A stretch of 64,000 nucleotides of DNA from Bacteroidales bacterium (GCA_015061245.1 SUWY01000005.1:42003-106002), one strand, 5' to 3'. Positions 45,084 through 54,665 are shown, counted from the stretch's first letter. Made by a program: numbers and translations. Notes: a model not told the origin generated them from the letters alone.

Positions 45084-47312
45084 CTACTCTGCATTTGGTG
45101 CAGTAATCGTATCGGAAGCGACTCCCTTTGTTGCAACTTGCTCTGTTGTATTATAACATTTCAACGGAGAGTTAAGGTTTACAAATGAGAAAACATTTGT
45201 CAACCATAAGGCAACAAATAGCACCACAATTGCGCCCAATATTATTACCACCTTCTTCCATGCTGGCATCTTCTTCTTATATGGATCCTTAAGTTTCAAC
45301 TTTGGGTATTTAGGTAAATCGGTAAGAGTCTCTCCGAATGGAATACTAATCTTTGAGTTAGCATTTACCGCCCAGCCGTTAGCATTCAATAGAGGTGCAA
45401 TATTTCTTCTACGTAACTTCATCCATGCAAGAACCATTGCAGGGCCGGAAATCAACAACAAAATACCGACAAATACCAAAATCACCTGCCACCATGACAA
45501 CTTAATCAAGTTTTCAAAAATTGAGGTAAGCATTGATCCAACCAATCCAACAGCGACACCAATAGCAGCAAAGATTCCGGCGAACTTAGCAATATCAAAT
45601 GGTGGAGCTGCGGGAGCAACAGGTTTACCATCAGGAGCGGTAGCTGTTGCCGCTGTTGGAGCAGCATTAATACTTGCAGTAGCCTTTGACATCATCTTAG
45701 CATCTTTCTCGGCTGCGCTCTTATTAATCAAGTTCTCAACTGCAGTTGCCATTCTACGATATGGAGACCAGAATGCCTGAGCGACACTTATAGGATTATC
45801 TACAATTTTGGTTATAACTGCATCCCACTCTACTCCCGCATTATCATAGTAAACAGCATTCTTTCCGACAATCAAATTGCCAATATCGCCAACAGTTATT
45901 GCTGCTACTATCTGCAACTTACCGGGTACGCTCTTGGTTGTACAATCGCAATATAGCAAATACATTCCGCTTGTTGCAGCACTCGCGTTATGCTTAGCCA
46001 TATCAGAAACTTTCATACAGAAACGACAAGCTCTCTGATCCACAATCAAAACTCCTGACTGGAATATTGCCTTTACATCTCTCTTCTTGGTATAGAAATC
46101 ATGTAGAGTTACAAAGTTCTTTAACAATCTATAGAAATCACGAACAATATGTATAAAACGATCTACCATCTCTATATTATCCGACTTCTCCTTCAATGCA
46201 GCATCCTGGGCTACCAACTCCAAAAGAGCTGCCTTTCTATCCTGCTCAATGAATGCCTTAACTGCATCTATACCAAACTGCTCAACCGAGGCTCCTGCCT
46301 TAGCACCCTTCCACGCTATATATGCGGCAAACTTCGCACCAATTGCACTCCAATCAGCCAGAGTTATACTCTTAACTGTAGGCTCAATAACCGCCTTTAC
46401 AGCATTAAATTGAGCTGCCCAAACCGGATTTATAGGCGCACTCAAATCCAACTCAGCCTTACCTGTTATTCTTGCCAATGGATAGGCTCCTATCTCATCG
46501 GTTTTACCTACAAGATTCTCGGCACTGATTGATTCAATTCGTGATGTTTGAACATCCAATGATGCAGTACTATCGGGCGAGAAGGCTGCCAACTCTGCAC
46601 GCATAAAGTAATCCTTAACCTTAGCGTCAAGAGCGTTATACGCAGCTATCACTCCATCTGTATCAGCTCCGAATGGAGCCTCGACTGCAGCCTCGTTCCA
46701 TGCCACATAATCAGCCAAATCCTTATAGAAAGCCTCAATTTGATCGGCATTTACTCCCTGAGCTCCGCTCTTATCTGCAACACCTCCGGTAGAGGCTACC
46801 GCAGCTACAATTGCAGCTTTATCTTGTTCATTATCGGACGAGGCCTCGGTTATGATGCCATCGCCATTGAAACGTGTCTTGGCAAATATTGCGGTCATAT
46901 CGGCAGTATCGGCAATCGAGATTACACTACCCTCCTTACCCAAATTCTCAAGAATCTGCTTGGCTGCCGCATATAGTTTAGCTCCATTGGCATCGTTGGT
47001 GTTAATCTGCTCGATATCTACCGAATCTGCACCTTTCAATAAAATATCCTTATCCTTTAATATAGCTGTTATCCACTTTGCAACAGCCACTACATCGTTA
47101 ATACGAAGCTTTCCGTCGCCATCGCAATCCATGTACTTCAAGCTCTTCTCATCTATCTCCAAACCGCTTACAGGACATGAAAGCACTGTCCACATCTTTG
47201 GGTCCAATTCATCAAGGTGCGCAATATCCTCGCCCTTGCTAATCTTTACTCGTGAAGCTCCGCCAACACTGACAAACTCCCACTTGTACTTCTTACTCTT
47301 ATCTTTTGCCAT
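45084..47312 (-). CDS. Large EF-hand membrane protein of unknown function
   Basis: A 742-residue protein without signal peptide. A canonical EF-hand calcium loop is at 62-73 (DCDGDGKLRIND: D1, D3, D5, D12 in place), and a second, partial one near 148-159 (FNGDGIITEASS). Residues 190-560 are rich in Ala, Lys and Glu and probably helical. An Ala/Pro linker near 555-570 leads to three likely membrane helices, near 575-600, 605-630 and 690-712, and a 30-residue tail. I do not recognise the family. It stands between two convergent or independent units and seems monocistronic. No enzyme motif is visible. Confidence 0.65.
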   Translation of the reverse strand: MAKDKSKKYKWEFVSVGGASRVKISKGEDIAHLDELDPKMWTVLSCPVSGLEIDEKSLKYMDCDGDGKLRINDVVAVAKWITAILKDKDILLKGADSVDIEQINTNDANGAKLYAAAKQILENLGKEGSVISIADTADMTAIFAKTRFNGDGIITEASSDNEQDKAAIVAAVASTGGVADKSGAQGVNADQIEAFYKDLADYVAWNEAAVEAPFGADTDGVIAAYNALDAKVKDYFMRAELAAFSPDSTASLDVQTSRIESISAENLVGKTDEIGAYPLARITGKAELDLSAPINPVWAAQFNAVKAVIEPTVKSITLADWSAIGAKFAAYIAWKGAKAGASVEQFGIDAVKAFIEQDRKAALLELVAQDAALKEKSDNIEMVDRFIHIVRDFYRLLKNFVTLHDFYTKKRDVKAIFQSGVLIVDQRACRFCMKVSDMAKHNASAATSGMYLLYCDCTTKSVPGKLQIVAAITVGDIGNLIVGKNAVYYDNAGVEWDAVITKIVDNPISVAQAFWSPYRRMATAVENLINKSAAEKDAKMMSKATASINAAPTAATATAPDGKPVAPAAPPFDIAKFAGIFAAIGVAVGLVGSMLTSIFENLIKLSWWQVILVFVGILLLISGPAMVLAWMKLRRRNIAPLLNANGWAVNANSKISIPFGETLTDLPKYPKLKLKDPYKKKMPAWKKVVIILGAIVVLFVALWLTNVFSFVNLNSPLKCYNTTEQVATKGVASDTITAPNAE

Positions 47313-47341
47313 AACGTTAAATATTATCGACTATAAAATTG

Positions 47342-47374
47342 AGAGCCTGCCTTGACTCTCTCAAAACAGGCTCT
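47342..47374 (-). terminator. Hairpin at the end of the his operon
   Basis: AGAGCCTG pairs with CAGGCTCT over a 17-base loop that itself contains GAGAGAGTC-type sequence. It lies 40-70 bases beyond the hisIE stop. The T-tract on the minus strand is weak (CAATTTTAT). Confidence 0.5.
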
Positions 47375-47412
47375 TAAAATTATATAATTTTCACAAATAA
47401 TCAAAATTGAAA

Positions 47413-48012
47413 TTATTTGTGGCGCGATTCAAGCACTTTGCATACGTCGGCAAGGTGGTAACCCTTGGCTTGAAGCAGTACGAGGTAGTGATACATCAGG
47501 TCGGCAGCCTCGCCCAAAAATAGCTCCTCATTATTATCCTTTGCCTCGATTACAACCTCAACAGCCTCCTCTCCCACCTTTTGGGCAACCTTGTTAATTC
47601 CGCGACTGATTAAACGAGCGGTATATGAAACCTCGGGAGAGTCATTTTTACGTTTCTCCAAATAACGCTCCAAAAAGAGCAAAAAATCCTTTTCACGATT
47701 CACCTCGCCCCAGCATGTATCTGCACCTGTGTGACATGTTGGTCCCATAGGCTCTGCTTTAACCAATAGTGAATCCTTATCACAATCGGCAAGTATATCA
47801 ACAAGGTTCAAAAAATTTCCACTCTCCTCGCCCTTTGTCCATAGTTTCTGTCTTGAACGGCTCCAGAATGTAACCTTACCACTCTCAATGGTTTTTGCCA
47901 ATGACTCCCTATTCATATATGCCTGCATCAACACCACCTGCGTTGTGCTATCCTGAACTATTGCAGGAATCAATCCCTGCTCATCAAATTTCAATTCATC
48001 AATCTGTATCAT
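47413..48012 (-). CDS. hisIE: Bifunctional phosphoribosyl-AMP cyclohydrolase / phosphoribosyl-ATP diphosphatase
   Basis: Second and third steps of histidine synthesis on one chain. It has 199 residues from the ATG at 48012 (MIQIDELKFDEQGLIPAIVQ). The N-terminal HisI domain (1-110) has WSRSRQKLWTKGEESGN, DCDKDSLL and the zinc site PTCHTGADTCW. The C-terminal HisE domain (about 115-199) has KVGEEAVEVVIEAK and EAADLMYHYLVLL. The fused order is common in Bacteroidota. Last gene of the his operon. Confidence 0.95.
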   Translation of the reverse strand: MIQIDELKFDEQGLIPAIVQDSTTQVVLMQAYMNRESLAKTIESGKVTFWSRSRQKLWTKGEESGNFLNLVDILADCDKDSLLVKAEPMGPTCHTGADTCWGEVNREKDFLLFLERYLEKRKNDSPEVSYTARLISRGINKVAQKVGEEAVEVVIEAKDNNEELFLGEAADLMYHYLVLLQAKGYHLADVCKVLESRHK

Positions 48013-48065
48013 ATCATATTCTATTTTTACTTTAGTATTACATCGCAAGATATTGATATATAGGT

Positions 48066-48848
48066 TTAATATCTTGCAGGAATTCCTGCATTTATCATTA
48101 ACTCTTTGACCTGGGCAATTGTAACCTCGCCCCTGTGGAAAATTCCGGCAGCCAAAGCAGCATCGGCACCACTATTTTGGAACAACTCCACAATATGTTG
48201 CGCAGAACCGGCTCCCCCCGATGCAATTATCGGAATGCTCAAGGAGTTTGACAAACGCTCATACTGCTCAATGGCAAATCCATTGTTGGTTCCATCGTGA
48301 TCCATTGAGGTGAAGAGAATCTCGCCTGCCCCAAGCTCTTCAGCCTGTTTAGCCCAACTCATCAACTCCATACCCACCGGCTTTCTGCCTCCTTGTACGT
48401 ATAATTGCCAATCTCCGGCCCGATATGAACCAAATGGCTTATCCTCACGCTTTGCATCAATAGCCACAACAACACACTGCGAACCGAACTCCTTGGCTAT
48501 ACGTGTAATCAACTCCGGATTGCGAATAGCCGCACTATTTACCGAAACCTTATCTGCTCCTTGCTTTAATAGAAGTTCAACCTGTTTCTCGGAACTGATT
48601 CCTCCTCCTACAGTAAATGGGATATTCAGCACCTCTGCAACTCTTCTTACCCAGCTCTGCTCGGTTTCTCGCTTGTCATACGAAGCAGTAATATCCAGAA
48701 AGACCAACTCGTCAGCCCCCTGTTCAGAGTAGCGGGTTGCAAGCTCTACAATATCGCCCGCATCAATAAGGTTCTGAAAATTCACCCCCTTGACACAGCG
48801 GCCATCCTTTACATCCAAGCATGGTATTATTCTCTTAGCCAATGCCAT
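48066..48848 (-). CDS. hisF: Imidazole glycerol phosphate synthase, cyclase subunit
   Basis: With HisH it closes the imidazole ring and releases AICAR. It has 260 residues with a TIM barrel: [19 protein letters not shown] with the catalytic aspartate D12, VAIDAKR, and [11 protein letters not shown] with the second catalytic aspartate. It starts two bases after the hisA stop. Confidence 0.96.
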   Translation of the reverse strand: MALAKRIIPCLDVKDGRCVKGVNFQNLIDAGDIVELATRYSEQGADELVFLDITASYDKRETEQSWVRRVAEVLNIPFTVGGGISSEKQVELLLKQGADKVSVNSAAIRNPELITRIAKEFGSQCVVVAIDAKREDKPFGSYRAGDWQLYVQGGRKPVGMELMSWAKQAEELGAGEILFTSMDHDGTNNGFAIEQYERLSNSLSIPIIASGGAGSAQHIVELFQNSGADAALAAGIFHRGEVTIAQVKELMINAGIPARY

Positions 48849-48850
48849 AA

Positions 48851-49576
48851 CTACAATAGTGCATTTTGCAAATCCGATAACTCCTCAAGGGTTATCTTAC
48901 CTTCGTAAATTGCTTTACCAACAACAGCTCCTTGTACACCTGTATCGGCAATTCTGCGAATATCGTCAAGAGTTCCCACTCCTCCCGATGCAATGATATT
49001 CATTTCAGGATAACGCTTTACCAAATCCTCATATAGTTCTACTGCAGCACCCTGCAACATCCCGTCACGACTGATGTCGGTACACATCATGTTCTGAATC
49101 TTACCACCGTATATATCCAACAACTCGTGGATTGTTATATCGGTAACCTCTTTCCAGCCATTTACAGCAATCTTGCCATCGCGAAGATCGGCACTCAAAA
49201 TAATCTTCTCTGCGCCATAACGCTCAAGCCACTCCTTTACAATTTCAGGATTTTTACGGGCGATGGTTCCTACACATACATACTTTGCACCAAACTCAAA
49301 GGCACGGGCAATATCGCCGTGGCTCTTAATTCCACCTCCAAAATCCACCTTCAACTTTGTGGCCGATGTAATTGCCTGAAGAGTTTCTGAATTTATAGAA
49401 CTGCTCCACTTCGCTCCATCCAGATCAACCACATGCAAACGTGAAAAACCTGCCTGTTCATACGCCTTTGCAACCTGAACAGGACTATCAGAATAGACCT
49501 TACAACTGTCATAATTACCCTGAGACAAACGTACACATTTGCCCTCGATAATGTCTATAGCCGGAATAATAATCAT
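48851..49576 (-). CDS. hisA: Phosphoribosylformimino-AICAR ribotide isomerase
   Basis: Amadori rearrangement of ProFAR to PRFAR. It has 241 residues with a TIM barrel like His[20 protein letters not shown] with the catalytic aspartate D8, and [14 protein letters not shown] near the middle (second acid). Its ATG overlaps the hisH stop by four bases, so translation is coupled. Confidence 0.95.
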   Translation of the reverse strand: MIIIPAIDIIEGKCVRLSQGNYDSCKVYSDSPVQVAKAYEQAGFSRLHVVDLDGAKWSSSINSETLQAITSATKLKVDFGGGIKSHGDIARAFEFGAKYVCVGTIARKNPEIVKEWLERYGAEKIILSADLRDGKIAVNGWKEVTDITIHELLDIYGGKIQNMMCTDISRDGMLQGAAVELYEDLVKRYPEMNIIASGGVGTLDDIRRIADTGVQGAVVGKAIYEGKITLEELSDLQNALL

Positions 49577-50166
49577 ATTGTTAGTTTTAAAAAGTTATCT
49601 AATATTTTTTCGCCAACCAGAGCCGATTTTTCAGGGTGAAATTGGCAACCATAAAAATTATCCTTACCCAATGCAGCCGCGAATGGCAAGGCATAATTAC
49701 ACTCAGCAATACTCCATTCGCATAACTCTGCATAATAGGAGTGAACAAAGTAGAGGTATGAACCACTCTCTACCCCTTCCATTATAGGCGAGGTTACTCC
49801 GCTTATTGAGTTCCACCCCACATGAGGAATCTTAACTCCCGCATCACTTGGGAAACGCTTCACATTTGTCGGAATGATTCCCAAACAGTCAACATTACCC
49901 TCGTCGGTATGGTTACAAAGGAGTTGCATTCCCAAACATATACCCATTAATGGTTGTGTGAGAGTTGGAATAAACTCAACCAAATCTCTTTTTCTAAGCT
50001 GCTCCATTGCGTATGCAGCCTCGCCCACTCCGGGAAGAATTATCTTATCGGCAGTCATGAGAGTTGGCTTATCGTCAGTGAGAATAGGCTCAACTCCCAG
50101 CCTGCGAAGAGCACTCTGCACAGAAAAGATATTTCCTGCTCCGTAATCTATAATTGCAACCTTCAT
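49573..50166 (-). CDS. hisH: Imidazole glycerol phosphate synthase, glutaminase subunit
   Basis: Supplies ammonia from glutamine to HisF. It has 197 residues. The class I glutamine amidotransferase triad is visible: the nucleophile in GICLGMQLLC, and His and Glu in CQFHPEKS. The N-terminus IDYGAGNIFSVQSALRRLG is typical. Confidence 0.96.
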   Translation of the reverse strand: MKVAIIDYGAGNIFSVQSALRRLGVEPILTDDKPTLMTADKIILPGVGEAAYAMEQLRKRDLVEFIPTLTQPLMGICLGMQLLCNHTDEGNVDCLGIIPTNVKRFPSDAGVKIPHVGWNSISGVTSPIMEGVESGSYLYFVHSYYAELCEWSIAECNYALPFAAALGKDNFYGCQFHPEKSALVGEKILDNFLKLTI

Positions 50167-50168
50167 AC

Positions 50169-51266
50169 CTACAACACCCCTTTTGATGATGGAATCTCTG
50201 TTCCCGTTACCCTTACAGCCTGCTTTATTGCTCGTGCAAAGGCCTTAAACACCGCCTCAATAATGTGGTGAGTATTATCGCCTTGCGCCTTGATATTCAA
50301 ATTGCAACCACACGCCTGGCCAAAAGCCGAGAAGAAGTGCTTTAACATCTCGGTAGGGAAATCGCCCACATACTCGCGTTGTAGCTCAACACTCCAAACC
50401 AACTCGTATCGACCTCCAAAATCGAGAAGAACCTGTGCCTCTGCCTCATCCATCGGAAGAGCAAAACCATATCGCTCCACTCCGCGTTTCGACCCCAAGG
50501 CTCTCTTAAAACACTCTCCAAGAGCAATACCCGTATCCTCGATAGTGTGGTGTTCATCAACCTCTAAATCGCCATTAACCCTGATATTCACATCAATACC
50601 TCCATGGCGTGGTATTTGCTCCAGCATGTGGTCAAAAAAGTTCAACCCGGTATCTATCTTGCCTTTACCTGTTCCATTCAAATCAACCTCGATGCATATC
50701 TGAGTCTCTTTAGTGGCACGCTCAACAACAGCTCTTCGTGCTCCTCGCATCAAGAAACGCTCAATCTCTGCCCAACTACAGCTCTTTAGAGCTATATCCA
50801 TTTCGGGCGAGGGCTCCTCACTACCCATATAGATTCCCTTGATACCCATATTCTTGGCCAACTGCATATCACTCATCCTATCGCCAATTACGTATGAGTT
50901 TGCGTAATCAAGAGTCTCATTCATATACTTCTCAACCAAACCCGTCTTTGGTTTTCTGGTAGGAGAATTCTGCTCCGGGAATGTTCTGTCTATCAATATC
51001 TCTTTAAAGGTAACTCCCTCGCCTGCAAAGGTCTGAAGCATACTCCTCTGAACACGATTGAAGTTCTCTTCGGGATAGGAGTCGGTACCCAAACCATCCT
51101 GATTTGTAACCATAACAAGTTCATAATCGCTCTGTGACAAAACTCGGCTTAACGCACCTATAACACCCGGCAAGAACGCCAGCTGCTCCAAACTATCCAC
51201 CTGATAAGTTACAGGCGGCTCAACAATCAACGTGCCATCGCGGTCAATAAAAAGTATCTTTCTCAT
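50169..51266 (-). CDS. hisB: Bifunctional histidinol-phosphatase / imidazoleglycerol-phosphate dehydratase
   Basis: Sixth and eighth steps on one chain of 365 residues. The N-terminal HAD phosphatase (1-165) has FIDRDGTLI at the catalytic aspartates. The C-terminal dehydratase (about 175-365) has the metal motifs FDHMLEQI, DEHHTIEDTGI and DNTHHIIEAVFKAFARA. The fusion is the gammaproteobacterial and Bacteroidota type. Its stop overlaps the hisH region closely (two bases to hisH). Confidence 0.96.
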   Translation of the reverse strand: MRKILFIDRDGTLIVEPPVTYQVDSLEQLAFLPGVIGALSRVLSQSDYELVMVTNQDGLGTDSYPEENFNRVQRSMLQTFAGEGVTFKEILIDRTFPEQNSPTRKPKTGLVEKYMNETLDYANSYVIGDRMSDMQLAKNMGIKGIYMGSEEPSPEMDIALKSCSWAEIERFLMRGARRAVVERATKETQICIEVDLNGTGKGKIDTGLNFFDHMLEQIPRHGGIDVNIRVNGDLEVDEHHTIEDTGIALGECFKRALGSKRGVERYGFALPMDEAEAQVLLDFGGRYELVWSVELQREYVGDFPTEMLKHFFSAFGQACGCNLNIKAQGDNTHHIIEAVFKAFARAIKQAVRVTGTEIPSSKGVL

Positions 51267-52324
51267 AGCACATTACCATTCATAAAATTATCAATCAACT
51301 CAACCAGAACCTCGTTCTGTAGCGGGGTTCCAATTGTAATTCTCAAAGAGTTTGGAATCAATGGCGGAATATCTCGCTTACGCACCACAACTCCTCGCTC
51401 AGCCAAATAGCCGTACAACTCCGAGAATCGGGGCAACGAAACCAACAAAAAGTTTCCATCAAACTCCCAAACCTTATCGAAATAGCCCCTCTCAATAAAG
51501 AGCTGGGCCAAACGGCTTCGCTCAGACTTGACCTGCTGAACCCTCGCCTCAAAACTCTCAACATTCGATAGCAAATCCAATGCTATTTTCTGACTGATGC
51601 AGTTAACGTTATATGGATATTTAACCTTATTCAATACATTAACCAACTCCACATCGGCCATACAGATTCCCAAACGCAATCCTGCCATTCCCCAAGCCTT
51701 GGAAAGGGTTTGCATCACAACCAGATTCTTGAACTCATCCAGATAACTGCTCATAGAGCCCTGCTCTGCAAAATCGATATAGGCCTCATCGACAACCACC
51801 CAACCATTAAAACTTTTGCACAACTCAACAATCTGTGGCAACGGAACTGACTTGCCTATTGGGTTGTTAGGAGTACATATAAATACAATCTTTATGTTTG
51901 AATCCACCAATAATGCAGCCCCAAGTGCCTCCCAATCAGGCAGGAACTCTTGATTCAGGCTCAAAGAGTAAACCCCTACATTGTTAATATCTGCACACAC
52001 CTTATACATTGAGTAACCCGGTTCAAAAACTGCAATAGAATCACAACCCGGCTCGCAAATAGAGCGAATCAACATATCGATAATCTCATCGCTACCATTA
52101 CCTATAACCATCCGCTCAGCAGCCACACCCTTAATCTCTGCAAGGCGTGCTTTTAACTCTCTTTGACGAGGATCGGGATAACGGTTGTATCCGCTATCGT
52201 ATGGATTCTCATTAGCATCAAGAAAAAGAGCATCAAAACCATCAAACTCATCGCGCGCACAACTATATGGGCTTAAGGCCGCTATGTTTGCCCTAATATT
52301 TTGTGATATATCAAATTTACTCAT
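51263..52324 (-). CDS. hisC: Histidinol-phosphate aminotransferase
   Basis: PLP enzyme converting imidazole-acetol phosphate to histidinol phosphate. It has 353 residues. The PLP lysine is in QTLSKAWGMAGLRLG. CTPNNPIGKSV and VDEAYIDFA contribute the other PLP contacts. Its start overlaps the hisD stop by eight bases, and its stop overlaps the hisB start by four. Confidence 0.95.
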   Translation of the reverse strand: MSKFDISQNIRANIAALSPYSCARDEFDGFDALFLDANENPYDSGYNRYPDPRQRELKARLAEIKGVAAERMVIGNGSDEIIDMLIRSICEPGCDSIAVFEPGYSMYKVCADINNVGVYSLSLNQEFLPDWEALGAALLVDSNIKIVFICTPNNPIGKSVPLPQIVELCKSFNGWVVVDEAYIDFAEQGSMSSYLDEFKNLVVMQTLSKAWGMAGLRLGICMADVELVNVLNKVKYPYNVNCISQKIALDLLSNVESFEARVQQVKSERSRLAQLFIERGYFDKVWEFDGNFLLVSLPRFSELYGYLAERGVVVRKRDIPPLIPNSLRITIGTPLQNEVLVELIDNFMNGNVL

Positions 52325-53603
52325 AACCCAAACGAATTTTTACAGCATTGGCGTGAGCATCAAGTTGCTCGCTCTCTGCCATAGTGACTATTGTTTTACC
52401 TAAAGATTGTAAACCTCTCTCACTCAACCTTTGGAACGACACTCTCTTCATAAAGCTATCCAAGCAGACACCGCTATATGCTGCTGCATAACCACTTGTC
52501 GGTAAAGTGTGGTTAGTTCCCGAAGCATAATCGCCGGCACTCTCGGGAGAGTAGTTGCCTATAAATACCGAACCGGCATTGTTTATATTCGGTAAATATC
52601 TATCCACCTCCTCAACACAAATTATCAAATGCTCGGGAGCATACATATTCGACATATTAACAGCCTGTTCAACACTCTCTACAAGAACTACCCTCGAATT
52701 ATCCAATGCCTTTTGAGCAATATCTGCCCTTGACAATAATCTGCGCTGTCGCTCCACCTCTGCGTCAATTGAACTATACAACTCCCTGCTTGTAGTCAGC
52801 AAAACAACCTGACTATCTGCTCCATGCTCTGCTTGCGACAACAAATCCGAGGCAACAAAACGCACATCCGCACTCTTATCTGCAATAATCAACACTTCCG
52901 ATGGTCCTGCCGGCATATCTATTGCAACTCCCATACTCTGAGCAAACTGCTTTGCTGCCATTACATAACGGTTACCGGGGCCAAAAATCTTCGACACCTT
53001 AGGAACGCTCTCGGTCCCAACGCTCATTGCTGCAATAGCCTGAATTCCACCTATCTTAAAAATCTTTGTCACTCCGCACAACTTTGCGGCATATAGAATT
53101 GCGGGATTTACAATCCCATCGGAATTCGATGGTGTACACAAAACAATCTCGGAACAGCCTGCCAACTTTGCAGGAATGGCCAACATTAAAACGGTAGAGA
53201 AGAGAGGGGCTGAACCTCCGGGAATATATAAACCCACTCGTTCAATTGCCCTATACTCCTGCCAACAATCAATTCCCGGACCATTTGTAACAGCAACCCT
53301 TTCAACTCTCTGAGCTGCATGGAAACGCTCTATATTTGCATACGCCTCAGAGAGAGCCTCTTTAAGCTCATCGGAAACCTCACTCTCCGCCTTAGCCAAC
53401 TCCACATCGCTAACCTGCAAGGAATCAAGTTTCACCCTATCGAAACGCTCCACATACTCCTTAACTGCACTATCACCTCGCTGAGCTACATTGGTAAAAA
53501 CAGGCTCACACAGTGGACGTAAATCCTCGCCCGCACTACTTGGACGTGCAAGAATCTCCTGCCACTTATCTATGTATGGAAATTCAAAGTATTTCATAAT
53601 CAA
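52317..53603 (-). CDS. hisD: Histidinol dehydrogenase
   Basis: Final two oxidations to histidine with NAD+ and zinc. It has 428 residues from the ATG at 53603, which overlaps the hisG stop in an ATGA; an ATG six bases further in is an alternative. Conserved segments: IPGGSAPLFSTVLMLAIPAK, GPGNRYVMAAKQ, DMPAGPSEVLIIAD, SQAEHGADSQVVL and GTNHTLPTSGYAAAYSG. Confidence 0.96.
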   Translation of the reverse strand: MIMKYFEFPYIDKWQEILARPSSAGEDLRPLCEPVFTNVAQRGDSAVKEYVERFDRVKLDSLQVSDVELAKAESEVSDELKEALSEAYANIERFHAAQRVERVAVTNGPGIDCWQEYRAIERVGLYIPGGSAPLFSTVLMLAIPAKLAGCSEIVLCTPSNSDGIVNPAILYAAKLCGVTKIFKIGGIQAIAAMSVGTESVPKVSKIFGPGNRYVMAAKQFAQSMGVAIDMPAGPSEVLIIADKSADVRFVASDLLSQAEHGADSQVVLLTTSRELYSSIDAEVERQRRLLSRADIAQKALDNSRVVLVESVEQAVNMSNMYAPEHLIICVEEVDRYLPNINNAGSVFIGNYSPESAGDYASGTNHTLPTSGYAAAYSGVCLDSFMKRVSFQRLSERGLQSLGKTIVTMAESEQLDAHANAVKIRLGYE

Positions 53604-54466
53604 ACAATCAACTTCTCCAACGACATAATCAGCAATCCCTGGGCTCCAGCCTCTTTCAAACTATCGACAACATGCCAGAAACGGTTCTCGGGCATAACTG
53701 TGTGAACAGAGTACCACCCCTTTTCGCGCAATGGCACAATTGTAGGACTCTTGATTCCGGGCAATAAACTACACACCCTGTCCAAACTCTCCTCGGGCAC
53801 ATTCATCAAAACATACTTTGAACGACTGGCAGCCAAAACTGCCTCGATTCTAAACTTCAACTGCTCAAGAATTGCCCTCTTCTCACTTGACAAATTGGGC
53901 GAGGCCACAAGAATTGCCTGGGAACGGAACATTGTATGTACCTCCTTCAAACCATTCTTGTGAAGGGTACTGCCTGAGCTGACAATATCGCAAATTGCAT
54001 CGGCAAGACCAATATTTGGAGAGATTTCAACAGAGCCTGAAATCTCCTGTATCGAAGCCTCTATTCCCTCCTCATCAAGAAAATCTCGTAGAGTTTGAGG
54101 ATATGAGGTTGCTATTCTCTTACCGTTCAACCACTCCAAACCCGGAAAATCAACACTCTTTGGAACAGCAATTGAAACTCTGCACTTTGAGAATCCCAAC
54201 TCCATTACCTTCTCAACACCACTCTTCTTCTCACGCTCCGTATTATCGCCTATAATTGCAACATCGGCAACCCCGTCACGCACATACCCCGGAATATCGG
54301 TATTTCTCAAATAGAGCACTTCCAGTGGGAAATTATTTGAAAAGGCCATCAACTGATCTTTTCCGTTATCGACTGAAATTCCACAATCCTTTAGCAATTT
54401 AAGCGACTCCTCACTCAAACGACCGGACTTTTGAATAGCTATTTTTAAAAAATTATTTTCTTCCAT
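53600..54466 (-). CDS. hisG: ATP phosphoribosyltransferase (long form)
   Basis: First, committed step of histidine synthesis, normally feedback-inhibited by histidine. It has 288 residues, the long form with a C-terminal regulatory domain (about 212-288), so no HisZ partner is needed. Segments: IAIQKSGRLSEESLKLL, DGVADVAIIGDN, the PRPP loop DIVSSGSTLHKNGL. It is the first structural gene after the his attenuator, 71 bases from the leader-peptide stop. Confidence 0.95.
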   Translation of the reverse strand: MEENNFLKIAIQKSGRLSEESLKLLKDCGISVDNGKDQLMAFSNNFPLEVLYLRNTDIPGYVRDGVADVAIIGDNTEREKKSGVEKVMELGFSKCRVSIAVPKSVDFPGLEWLNGKRIATSYPQTLRDFLDEEGIEASIQEISGSVEISPNIGLADAICDIVSSGSTLHKNGLKEVHTMFRSQAILVASPNLSSEKRAILEQLKFRIEAVLAASRSKYVLMNVPEESLDRVCSLLPGIKSPTIVPLREKGWYSVHTVMPENRFWHVVDSLKEAGAQGLLIMSLEKLIV

Positions 54467-54477
54467 AACTCATAAAT

Positions 54478-54553
54478 AAAAAAACCCGCCTTCAACAGGC
54501 GGGTTAACTATATCTACATTAAAATTTACAATAGCGTCACCATCTCGCCTGTT
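54478..54553 (-). promoter_or_regulatory. his transcription attenuator (antiterminator and terminator)
   Basis: Terminator on the minus strand: AACCCGCC pairs with GGCGGGTT (54483-54490 with 54498-54505), loop TGTTGAA, followed by TTTTTTT just before hisG. Antiterminator: AACAGGCG (54546-54553, minus strand) pairs perfectly with CGCCTGTT (54494-54501), which is part of the terminator, so the two exclude each other. The first antiterminator strand lies in leader codons 17-19 (AAA CAG GCG), three codons before the leader stop, where a ribosome finishing the leader would cover it. Confidence 0.82.
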
Positions 54554-54602
54554 TTAAGCAAGTCAATAGATGATGATGTAGATGTAAATTTGTATTTCTC
54601 AT
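54537..54602 (-). CDS. his operon leader peptide (21 residues)
   Basis: A short ORF begins ATGAGAAATACA and ends TGGTGA between the his promoter and the terminator before hisG. The codons CAT CTA CAT CAT CAT give HLHHH at residues 7-11, four of 21 residues being His. Such enrichment in the leader of a complete histidine operon is the signature of his attenuation, as in enterobacteria (whose leader has seven consecutive His). The ORF is seen directly; translation and stalling are inferred. Confidence 0.82.
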   Translation of the reverse strand: MRNTNLHLHHHLLTCLKQARW

Positions 54603-54624
54603 TGCTTTTATAACCTTACGAGGG

Positions 54625-54655
54625 CAAATTTATATGCTTTTTTTGAAATAACAAA
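54625..54655 (-). promoter_or_regulatory. Promoter of the his operon
   Basis: On the minus strand TTTG (54652-54655), a 19-base spacer, then TAAATTTG (54625-54632). It is a perfect Bacteroidota-type promoter. The start should be near 54618-54620, about 17 bases before the leader-peptide ATG. Confidence 0.78.
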
Positions 54656-54665
54656 GAAAATTAAA

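Noticed and set aside
48106..48732. Plus-strand ORFs opposite hisF
   Set aside because: They are antisense to a gene with complete hisF motifs, Ser/Pro-rich by composition, and carry no domain.
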